Shown: positions 26,433-35,466 of the stretch, in pieces | How positions within the stretch are numbered: position 1 is the first letter of the stretch | Layout: every line of letters starts with the position of its first letter | DNA from: Branchipolynoe longqiensis | Taxonomy: Eukaryota; Annelida; Polychaeta; Phyllodocida; Polynoidae | Direction: 5' to 3' | DNA length: 64,000 nt | Assembly: GCA_030323885.1 (NCBI GenBank) | Contig: CM059196.1 | Location: forward strand, 36,744,481 to 36,808,480 | Program-made: the position numbers and the translations under genes | Notes under the pieces: generated by a model | What the model saw: the letters and a program-made list of their open reading frames with translations, nothing else | The model's database searches: none | What the model was told of the DNA's origin: nothing

Positions 26433-29215
26433 TTATGTTTTCTTTAAGGACCTTTTATAGTGGTCCATGCTTTTGATTGCCCGTTGTTGTGTGGGTTGAT
26501 TATTCCAGGCATGTCCCGCCATGGCAAACACACTTCTCTCATAAATTTTGGTGTTACTTATTGCTGTTAGTAGCACTGGGGCTGCCATTTGCCTGGTGTC
26601 CCTACGGGGGGTTGCTGTGTAGCCTGGTTTTGTGGTGTAATGGTGTGCCAGTATTTTGAGGTGCGTTTCCCTTCTACTTGTTAGCAGTGTTGCATTGCAT
26701 TTTGTGTGTAATTCGATTGTGGGATATCTTTTGTTCACCTGAAGGCATACTTTGAGGGCTCTATTTTGTAGCACCTGTAGTTTGTTTAATAGTTTAGTAT
26801 TTCCTCCCATGTATACTACATCGCCATAGTCAAAGTAGGGGAGGATCATGCCTTTATATATTTTAATTGCCATGCTTTCAGTCATGTAGTATCTCACTTT
26901 AGCCAGTAGCCATATTATATGGTTTACTTTTTTGATAGTATTTGTTATGCAGAGGTCATAATTTAGGTGTCTGTCTAGATCCACTCCCAGATATCGGTAG
27001 TTGTCTACTTGTTCTAGTTTGGTGTTTCCCAGAAGACACTTTATTTTCTCATTACTTGTTAGCCTGGTACCAAATAGTACTGTTTTTGACTTGCTGTTGT
27101 TTATGGTTATCCTATTTAGTTGGCACCATTCGATTAGTTTTGTTAGTGTTAGATTCAGTTTCATTTCTATTTCTTCGGTTGTTTTGCCTGCAGCATATAC
27201 CACGGTGTCATCTGCATATAGTTGGATGTTTTCAATTTCTAGCCAGTTGTTTAGATCGTTAATATATATAAGGAAGAGAAGTGGCCCAGGACTGACCCTT
27301 GGGGTACTCCGCAAGTTATCTTTTCCTCATTGGATATGGATCCATTTACTGTGGTGCATTGCTTTCTGTTTTCTAGATAGCTCGCTAGCCATTTTCCTGT
27401 TACTCCCGTTATTCCCATTTGGGTTAGTTTGCTCCTTAGGATAGGGTGGTCCACCGTGTCAAACGCTTTGCTGAAGTCTATGAACGCTGCACCCACTAGG
27501 TTCTTTTTTATTGATACTGTTTGCAATATCAGTTATTAAGTTAGCAATTGTTTTTATTGTCGAGTGGTATTTTCTGAAACCGCCCTGTTTACTGTTTAAT
27601 ATTTTGTGTTCGTTTAGGTGGTCCATAATATGTCTATGCATTATTTTTTTCCATTAGTTTACCAGGCAGTGGGAGTATGGAGATCGGTCTATAGTTTCCC
27701 AGTACCTGTTTATCCCCTCCTTTGTGGAGCGGTGTTACTTTGGCTAGTTTCCAGCAGTCCACATAAGTACCTTCTGTGAACGATTTGTTGTATAGCTCAC
27801 ATATAACATCTGGGATGCATCCGAATGCATCTTTCATTACTATACTCGAGGTATTTTCAATGCCCGAAGGCTTGTTGCAATCAATTGATTTTATGAGCTA
27901 ACTTATCTCTTTTATTGTGGTTGTGCAATCTCCAATGTCTGTGTTTAATTGTTGCGCTTTCGTGGTCCAGTTTGTGTTGAATTGTTTGGATAGTTTATTG
28001 CCTATGGTTGAAAAATGTTTGTTCATTATATTAGCAGTATCGTTGTTGCTGATTTCCACCCCCTCGTTGTTGTAAAGGGTAATCCATTCTTTATTTTTAT
28101 TGTTTGGTATGAGTATTTTCACATTGTTCCAGAATTTGTGTGAGTTTTTTCCCCATTGCTGGTCTTGTTTGACAATGTACCGTCTTTTGGCTTTTCTCAC
28201 TGATTTCTGGCTACGATTTCTTCCTTTGTGGTAGTTTCTATGTCTAGTAGTCGCTCGCTTGCTTTGGCTAATTTGCCTGTTTTATATTTGTCCATAATTA
28301 GGTTGATTAATTCTGGGGTTACCCATGGGTCTTGGTTGTTTTTGATTTTAAGTTTTTTTATTGGGCAGGTAGTGTCCAGATGCTTTTTGACTTCCCCAAT
28401 GATATAGTTCCATTGGTCATTTACACCTATCTCAGTTGGAAATGGCAATTTAATTTTCTCTTTCAGATGAGTTTCTAGTGCCTCTTTTGTGTAGTTTTTG
28501 TATGATCTACCCATACGGGGAGTAGTTTTGTTTTTTGTTTTTATTTTCTTTCTAGTAACATATATCAATTCATGATCGCTAATGCCCCAGTTTCTTGTTC
28601 CTGAGGTGTGGGTATGGTTTGAGTCTGTTATTATTAGGTCTATTATCGAGCTGTTTTCTCCAAGCCTTGTTAGCTCATTCATTTTTGCTTTAACCCTCTG
28701 CCTTTGATTAAGTTCTCTAGTGAGTGTTTGTTTTTGTTGTTTGTTTTGTAGTTTATGTTGAAATCCCCTAGTAAGAATATCTCAGCCTTCGTCAGTTTCG
28801 ACACACTTTCTAGGGATGTCTCCAGTTGTGCGATGAAGTCTTCGATGTTTCCATTTGGCGGTCTATATAGACTCCCTACAGCTATATTAGCTTGTTTTTC
28901 ATTTTTTATGAGTGTCCATACTAGTTCAATATTTGTGTCTGATCTGTTTGCTTCTTGTAATGGCTTATGTTCGGAGTTTAGGTATTTTTTGGTGTATATT
29001 GCAACTCCTCCACCCTTCTTTTGTATTTGTGCATTGGTGAGTGTTTTTCTATCCTCTCTCACAAGCCTGTACCCACCAATTTCTAGTAGTTGGTCACTAT
29101 GCAGTTCATGAAACCATGTTTCTGATAGTGTTAACACATCAAATTTACAGATATCTAAGTGTAGTTTAATGCTGTCAATTTTGTTGTAGGCGCTTTGGCA
29201 GTTTAGATGGGGCAA
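26433..29215 (-). pseudogene. LINE ORF2: endonuclease plus reverse transcriptase, frameshifted
   Basis: Segments in order: 29,215-28,679 (EEP endonuclease: LSETWF, GGGVAIY, GSLYRPPNG, LLGDFNI); 28,682-28,197 (SIIDLIITD, GISDHELI, DPWVTPELI); 28,200-27,898; 27,837-27,634 (RT start: KVTPLHKGGDK, NYRPISILP); 27,641-27,459 (KQGGFRKYHS); 27,526-27,251 ([24 protein letters not shown]); 27,314-26,433 (FLIYINDL, QLYADDTVVYAA, YLGVDLD). The YADD polymerase motif and endonuclease residues remain, but frameshifts near 28,680, 28,198, 27,640, 27,500 and 27,300 and a stop near 27,898 prevent one product. The first break lies in an A run and looks like a single-base loss. Confidence 0.88.
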
Positions 29216-29793
29216 AATGCATGCCTCTGCCTAGTCTACAATCAATCTCTTCCACCATATTTGTGCGGCAGTCAGGTCGAAATAGCTGTTTGCGCTGAAG
29301 GTGGTTTTTAGTGTGGAATTGGGATTTGTATTTAAAACTACTCAGCCTGCATTATGTGGTCACCTACCTTAATTTGCTGTTGGTGCTTGCGCCGCCAGTG
29401 CATGCGGTCACATTACTGTTCCTGGGCAGCATTAGTAAGGTGGCCGCTGAATATATATATATTCCGATATTATTTTATTTTACAATTAAAATAATCCGAT
29501 TCGGTAGACTTTGAATAATTATTAAAGGATTTATTGTGGCAAATTATGTTATGGTTCTTAACAGAGCCATTTCAACATGATCAGTTTGGGTACATTTTCT
29601 AAATTTCTATAGCATAACGACAAATTTCGCTCATTCTATGGGCGTGTCGTAAAAGTTTCTCTGTTTATGTTTACGCCCGCCTCGTAGCAGGTGTGGCGTA
29701 AGCTTCAGTTGGGCTTAATTTATCCTGTTTTATTATATTATTTTATTATTATTATTGTTAACAATGTTTCTATTTTTCTATTAACTTTGGCAC

Positions 29794-31296
29794 TTACCTT
29801 GATTTCTGGCAGTTAGCCCGGATGTTGTCTCTTGTTTTTTGGAGGATTTCACCCATTTTGTTTTTGTATCCCGGTTTGATCATTTCTCCTGCCTTTGCAT
29901 CTTGAAGAAATAATCCTGTGCCCCAGTAGGGGCATCTCGTGCATTCCCTGAAGGCTTTCCCAGGTGCGTTCAGGATTTTCTCTTTTAGGTCTTTGTTTTG
30001 TGTGAATTTGGCCATTACAATGTCCTCCATCACTTTTTCATTGTTTTTTATCCACTCTGGCAATCTCCATACTTTTTTCCCGATAGCCTTGATGGTGTAT
30101 GGGTTGTTCGTTGCCTCAATAAGTTGCATGATATCAAACTTATTGTGGTATTTAGCCATAACCGAGCAGTAGTACTGCTCTGCTGAGCTGTAGGTTTTAC
30201 CATCTTTTCCTTGGATTTTGCACTCATATAGATTGCTGTAGGGGGAGTTGTGTCCCTGGAAGGAAATTCCCCAGCTATGCGTTCTTGTTGCTGCCGCTTC
30301 TGGGTTTATTCCTTCAACAGTTATGTTCCCGAATTCCGATGGTTTGTATACTTTTCCTTCAATTTCAAAGTTTTTTCCTCTCATTCTGGCCGTGGTCTGT
30401 TTGTTTTTTTCTCTGGCCAGTGTGTACATTTGCTGTACTGTTTTTTCGTCTAGCATTTCCTTTTCAGTCCTGTCGGGCCTGAGAGTGATGTTCTTAGATT
30501 TTTGTTCATCGGTCAGTTTTTGCTTATTTCTGAATAGTTCCCGTTTTTGGCTTTCTTTTTCAAGGTGGATTTTTATCCCTCTCGGCCTGGGTTCCTTGTG
30601 TGGGTTTTTTGTGTCATCAGTGGGGTCTCCCCCCTGATCTTCATTGACCCTTTCTTTCTGTCCACCATCTTGTTTGTTTGATTCTACATTCGTTGTTCTT
30701 TTCTTATTCTTTTTCCCCAGTCTATAGGCTTTTTTTACCACTGTCCAGTCGAAGGAACATTCCGCTTTTTCCAGTATGTTTGATACTGTGCTTTCTATTG
30801 ACTCACCTTCCTTTTCTGGGACGCCATACACGATTATGTTTAGCTTTTTGTTCTCTTCTGCTGGCTGTGGTAAGGCATTTTTGTCCTGCGTTGTTGCATT
30901 GTCATCCCTTTTGTTTTCATCCTTTCCGTTTTGTGTTAGACTTTTGTTGCCCATGTAGTTTGCCTTGTACCAGGCACATTCTAATGTTAGGCTATTGTAC
31001 GCCGTTTGTAATTTGTTCAGTTCATCTCTAAGGCTTTGGATTGTGTCCTTGGATGTTTTTGCATTCTTTTCTATGTTCTCTGTGTCCGTCCCGGGGCCTT
31101 CGTCCAGTTTCGTCACGGACGGTTTGGACTGAAGCTGGCTCATTTCTTTTTTTATCCAGTCCTTGATTATTTTTGAGCCATTTTCTCCTAGTATCGTAGC
31201 AATGACTTTTTCTTCGAAGTTGTTACTATTTTGGGGGATTGTCGTCTTGTCGGTAGTTTTTATCACCTGATCGTTCCCTATAGCGGCTGCCGCCAT
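29794..31296 (-). CDS. LINE ORF1: coiled coil, RRM-like region and C-terminal NADAR-like domain (500 aa)
   Basis: Intact frame starting MAAAAIGNDQ just after a CATTTAGAAA context. Residues about 75-110 form a coiled coil (DTIQSLRDELNKLQTAYNSL). Residues about 150-290 resemble the RRM-like core of LINE ORF1 RNA-binding proteins (NIIVYGVPE, AYRLGKKNKKR, RPRGIKIHLEK, ITLRPDRTEKE). Residues about 340-495 match the NADAR/YbiA family: PYSNLYECKI, DGKTYSSAEQYY (candidate Glu373), an EWIKNNEKVM helix, MAKFTQN, RECTRCPYWGTG and YKNKMGEIL. NADAR proteins are linked to ADP-ribose chemistry and cleavage of N-glycosidic bonds, including removal of ADP-ribose from guanine. I know of no LINE ORF1 described with it. 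The usual D-x-x-WG Asp appears as Cys455, so activity is uncertain. Probable role: RNA binding in the retrotransposition particle, plus an unknown enzymatic or binding function. Confidence 0.85.
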   Translation of the reverse strand: MAAAAIGNDQVIKTTDKTTIPQNSNNFEEKVIATILGENGSKIIKDWIKKEMSQLQSKPSVTKLDEGPGTDTENIEKNAKTSKDTIQSLRDELNKLQTAYNSLTLECAWYKANYMGNKSLTQNGKDENKRDDNATTQDKNALPQPAEENKKLNIIVYGVPEKEGESIESTVSNILEKAECSFDWTVVKKAYRLGKKNKKRTTNVESNKQDGGQKERVNEDQGGDPTDDTKNPHKEPRPRGIKIHLEKESQKRELFRNKQKLTDEQKSKNITLRPDRTEKEMLDEKTVQQMYTLAREKNKQTTARMRGKNFEIEGKVYKPSEFGNITVEGINPEAAATRTHSWGISFQGHNSPYSNLYECKIQGKDGKTYSSAEQYYCSVMAKYHNKFDIMQLIEATNNPYTIKAIGKKVWRLPEWIKNNEKVMEDIVMAKFTQNKDLKEKILNAPGKAFRECTRCPYWGTGLFLQDAKAGEMIKPGYKNKMGEILQKTRDNIRANCQKSR

Positions 31297-31397
31297 TTTC
31301 TAAATGATAGTTTTATTCACTGATTAAATTTGTTTAAAAACCTATATGAGGTGGTACAAACCAGCTGCCCCCAAGAAGGCTAAAACGTTTTCCTGCC

Positions 31398-32300
31398 TCA
31401 CTTTAGTAAAAGCTCATGCATGCTGTTTGCAGTGTAAAATTGTTGGCGCTGGGCCATGACATCTACACAGTTAGTACTTAGCTGTGAGAGCTGAATACGA
31501 CGTGTAGCATCGCACATATGCGTATCCACAGTCACTATAGTGTCAGTGTCACATCCGTGTGAAACGTCCAAGTTATGTGCAAATAAGAACACTACCGTAG
31601 TGCAGTTTCCTTCTTATTATCCTAGTAATGTATTTTGTTGTCAGTGTTAGTTCTCTAAGCTGTAGGCTTGGCAGTATATAGAGTTCAGTCCGGCAAGAAT
31701 GAAGCAGCAAGCCTTAACAGGAGACAACCCAACCGCGCTCAAATCAATATCTGAATATTTAAAGACATGAGGGCCATTAACATAATTTGAAGATGCTACC
31801 AGATTACTCTGACGCATAAACATTAAGAAACTTAACAGTGACGCTACAATTATAACAAAAGGCACAGGCGTAAGCCTATCTAGAAACATACAAAATTTAC
31901 GTAACTCCCCGGAGTAATAGGAGCTCTAGACACTATATCTGTAGAATTCTTAATGGCCCGCTTCATAATAGCTATCTCGTGAGAATCAAATTCGGGGTGA
32001 ATTCACAGACCTCCCGAGAGCCAAATCTTAATAGTTCTAAAATAATTGATGACGGCACCTGGAGACTTTAATCTATCCGAGAGGAACATAAGAAATGACA
32101 AAAGATCATAAACTGAGGGCATTAAGGGATTGACTCGATGCTCTGCACAGAAGGAATGGTATTTCCTCAGATGGGCTGCTTTGTTTTGCCACCTGCGGAG
32201 TGAGAGATTTGTAGAGCCGGAGGAGCTTCACGTGATGCGTCACTGAGTAGCCTGGAAGATAGATACAAGAAAAGGAATTACAATTCAAAATCTAGAATAT
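31398..32300 (-). pseudogene. Tyrosine recombinase remnant
   Basis: 31,889-31,647 encodes SLLSFLMFMRQSNLVASSNY and VFKYSDIDLS, which resembles the DIRS recombinase core (LL-x-FF-x-LLR-x-SNL). 32,288-32,106 (VTHHVKLLRLYKSL) may be its N-terminal region. No His-x-x-Arg or Tyr motif can be found. Confidence 0.5.
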
Positions 32301-32368
32301 CTAACGATAAAGAAGGAAACACCTTCGTTAAGTTTCATTCATTACAGAGATTTAGTGCTTTCTTCTTT

Positions 32369-32767
32369 AAAGGGGCTGTCACATTAGGGTTTTTTGCGGG
32401 AGCGTATGGCGGCGTAAGCGCGTTACGTCATATACGTCGGCATACGCCGTATACGCTACTCATACGCTACTCATATGCCGCCAGATGCTGGCGTATGAGG
32501 CATACGCCGCCATACGCTTTCATAAATCCGTCCGTCCAAATTTTTTTGTGCATGCTCAAAAAAACCCGACCTATGAGGGCGTATGGCCCATACTGTCAAA
32601 AAATGTCACAGCACGCTCCCATACGCTCCTCGTACGCTCCTCGTAGGTGCCACATACGCTCAAAACCACCCGAAAGGTCACCAAATGTCATCATAGGCCG
32701 GCACGCGCAGGACCTACGTAGGTTTTCAATACGCTCCCGCCATACGCCGTAATGTGACAGGGCCTTT
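32369..32767. mobile_element. CG-rich palindromic MITE nested in the DIRS-like element
   Basis: Ends AAGGGGCTGTCACATTA and TAATGTGACAGGGCCTT are inverted with two mismatches. The interior is packed with copies of CGTATGGCGGCGTA, CATACGCC and TACGCTC in both orientations, so single strands could fold almost throughout. TA flanks each end. It separates RNase H from recombinase, so it inserted into an already present retroelement. Confidence 0.8.
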
Positions 32768-33783
32768 ATGTAGTATCAGAGAAAGAGCGGCTAAGAGCAT
32801 CTGCTAAGATGAGTGAAGCACCCAGTTTATGTAACGTTTCAAGTTCGAAATTCAATGATGCAGAGAGTAACCACAGTTGGCGTGCGCAGGCACAGAGTAA
32901 CCTCTCTCTCCCTTTACCAGAAGACAGTACTAATTGCGATGCTATATTATCTGTATTTACTTGAATAGCGTAGCCCTTTAGGGTCATCAGGAATGAGTGC
33001 TGTGACTGCACGTACCAAATTCAGAGCTTCTAGCTGAGTGATAGAGAGAGTTTTTTCAGATACTGACTGGGTATTCGACTACATAATAATGTGTGCCAGA
33101 GAAAGCTCCCCCGGCTAGCAGAGTAGAATCACATTCTAGTACGAACAACTGTGTAAGAGCTGGCGGGCATTGTTCAGAGCTGCAAACATTTCAAACCAGG
33201 CTAAGTCATCTAACAGATCCCTAGCAAAAATATGCTGACCGGTGAACGGAGTATTGCGGAGGGCTTCTTGCACCCTGTTTGTAAACCTCACTGCTGGCTT
33301 AATGCACTTTGAAATATGCTGTAATTTCCCTGCCAGACTCTGTAGCTGTTTCCTAGATGCTTCAGCTTTCTGCTTCCAAGCTACACATTTGGAGACAATC
33401 TCCGTTAATTTTTCAACTGGAAGAGAGCCATGGCCGTTGCATCTAATATGAAAACCTAGACAGACTAATGAAATAACAGGAGAACATTTCTCTAGCGCTA
33501 AATCCAAACCAAGCATGCTTGCTAACTCAGTGAATCTGTTATATGCCTTCACAGGCTTATCATAATATTCTAACCCAACAAAATCATCCAGGTAACACAG
33601 GGCGAAAAACCCCTCTTTACAGAGAAGCCAGACTAGCGCTCTGGTTGTACGCGCACATGCCAATGCTGACGTGCGGCAGCCGAAAGGAGGTGCAAGGTCC
33701 ATATAAATAGAACCGTTCAGTGAAATACTTAGAAGCTGTACTGACAGCGGGCATACTCGCAACTGCCTATAGGCTCTTGCCAA
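32766..33783 (-). pseudogene. Reverse transcriptase and RNase H of the DIRS-like element
   Basis: 33,783-33,136: ARAYRQLRV, LAPPFGCRTSALACARTTRA and the YLDDF catalytic motif, then the thumb (RKQLQSLAGKLQHISKCI). 33,011-32,766: IQVNTDNIASQLVLSSGKGR, ARQLWLLSASLNFEL and LADALSRS, the RNase H signature of DIRS/Ngaro elements. In-frame stops near 33,100 separate the two. Confidence 0.85.
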
Positions 33784-33889
33784 CTCTGCTCCCTATAACC
33801 AGGCGGTCGGACCAAGAAGTGAAAGTCTATCTGTAAGTGTAGACACTGTCTGGAGAGAGAAGGTGACCGGTAACCCTAGAAAGAAACCC

Positions 33890-35229
33890 CTAATTATCCC
33901 CGGATTTACACTGTGTCCCGGAGGAAACCGACCAACCGAACTCGAGATGTTCGACTAACAAAGTATCAGGATAATCTAACAGTAAAGCATGCCAAGCCGG
34001 AATTTTGAGGCCTGACGGGATCAGAATTCTTGCTGAAAGATATTTAGGCAGTGCTGTAGACCTTACAACATTACAAATCTCAAGATAGGAACCGAAATCA
34101 GACCAAAGTGAGTGGGTGACTCGTGGCCAGAACATATCAAGTGTATCCCTAAACAACAACGGTGATGGTGGAGGTGTAAACCTAGACTTAACAGCAATAA
34201 GTGAATCAGAAGCTAACTGTGGTAACACATTAAACCAGTCAAAGACAACATCAGGAAGCGAGGAGTTTGGCGGGGGGGGGGAGGGGGGGGGGGGGGGGGA
34301 CTGAGGCGCGGAGAGAAGAGAGGCAGTGGGTGGGCGGAATGCGAACACGTGGTTCGGAACCAGGCAGCGGGGCAGGCCTCGGCGTGAGGAACCACCGGTG
34401 ACTGGGCTGGAATGGGGGACGGCAACGGGCTGAAGGCTGGCAAAGGAGAGAGGGAGGGGAGGGGAGGAAGACGGCGGAAAGGGCCGGTGTGGCGGTTTCA
34501 CATCAACTCGGATCACCCGAGACACTTATTGGCGCATGCGCACATCCTACAAACTCGGGTCGAATAATTGAATACGCTTCTCCGCGCTTGGGTGGACAAT
34601 TTTTTTTTTTTAATAACCGATAAAAAATACAGCAAAATAGGATTTAAAGTATTTTATGATGGCCTAGTTTACCTATATTCCCATTTAATTAATCTAAGTT
34701 ATTCTTTTTTTGCACGCGGCACGTGTATTTGTCGACTCCACTCGCCGTGTTCTATTTGAAATTCTGACGACTGGGATGACCCGAGTCGCCCGGGTAGTGT
34801 TAATCGATTACGGCCATGTTTATTAGATTCTGACGCATGCGCAGAAGCGAGGTACACGTCTGAGCACAGGAACACGCTGAAACCGCCACACCGGCTTCCC
34901 TCTCCAACGCGTTCAGCCGAGCTGTCACTGCGTCCAACTTCTTATTCTCAGTCCTGAGTCTCCTAATACTCTCGGTCAGTTTCTTGATTCGAGGAAGAGG
35001 TTGACGGCACCGGCTGCTCGGATCTTAGAGGTGTAGACAAACCCAACGTAGGCGAGTCAGGATGCAGGAATGGGTCGCACGAGGAGTGAGCTGCGCATGC
35101 AGGCTGCAGCCTAGGTTGTGGCGGCAGAAGGGGCGGGCGGCCCCTGCGCTTCTTGACCGGCGGCATGATAGCAGCCACAGTAGAGACGCAGGCAGGGTGC
35201 AGCAGAGCTGCTCTCGCCACTTCGCTCAC
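33890..35229 (-). pseudogene. gag-like region of the DIRS-like element
   Basis: 35,229-34,963 encodes a short basic protein with an AT-hook-like KKRRGRPPLLPP. 34,525-33,890 encodes a Pro/Ser-rich part, and then a segment (ILIPSGLKIPAWHALLLDYP, LVEHLEFGWSV) that in related elements precedes the RT. A poly-G tract at 34,270-34,300 on the + strand underlies the proline run. Several frames, no continuous product. Confidence 0.6.
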
Positions 35230-35433
35230 CCTACCACTACAGCCAGCGGAGAAGTGACGACACAGGGCCGACGATTCGGGAAGTAGACTAAAAATAGATC
35301 AGCGCCTTGTGTGCAAATTACCCATGTTAGCCTGCAGCCAACATGCATTATGTCGACCTGGAAATGTATGCCACATAGTGTAGGAACCTTGAGCTTTTTC
35401 CCCTAAAGATTTGTCTATGGTGGGTTGTCGGGT

Positions 35434-35466
35434 TTAAAGCTTTGATGTGGTAAGCCAGCCAAACTC
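35434..35466 (-). CDS. HACL1: HACL1 last exon with SKL signal (33 nt)
   Basis: Acceptor TTCTATTTGCAG, then [10 protein letters not shown] and TAA. It aligns directly with the human end DFHWLTRSNM. SKL is the textbook peroxisomal targeting signal type 1. Easily missed, because the preceding exon stays open to a different stop. Confidence 0.93.
   Translation of the reverse strand, partial: EFGWLTTSKL

Larger units (their letters stand above)
25752..31310 (-). mobile_element. Near full-length LINE (CR1/Jockey-like) with a NADAR domain in ORF1
   Basis: Reading on the - strand: short 5' region, ORF1 (31,296-29,794), a spacer of about 580 bp, a broken ORF2 (29,215-26,433) with apurinic-like endonuclease and reverse transcriptase, a 3' UTR, and a poly(A) tail seen as a T run at 25,752-25,768. 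About 5.55 kb. ORF order and the EEP-RT architecture are those of CR1/Jockey-group non-LTR elements. No clear target-site duplication was found. The element sits between the convergent 3' ends of BRCA1 and HACL1. Confidence 0.85.
31380..35345 (-). mobile_element. Decayed DIRS/Ngaro-like retroelement (RT-RNase H-tyrosine recombinase)
   Basis: On the - strand: an AT-hook and Pro-rich gag-like part (35,229-33,890), reverse transcriptase (33,783-33,136), RNase H (33,011-32,766), a foreign 400-bp palindromic insert (32,369-32,767), then recombinase remnants (to about 31,400). The high-coordinate end (CCTTGTGTGCAAATTACC) is repeated at 591-648 in a BRCA1 intron. Stops and frameshifts separate most parts. 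The element ends about 90 bp from the HACL1 stop codon, so it may supply part of that gene's 3' UTR. Confidence 0.8.

Noticed and set aside
29794..31296. NADAR protein as an independent host gene
   Set aside because: It is one exon, preceded in frame by coiled-coil and RRM-like LINE ORF1 sequence, and followed on the same strand by endonuclease-RT and a poly(A) tail.
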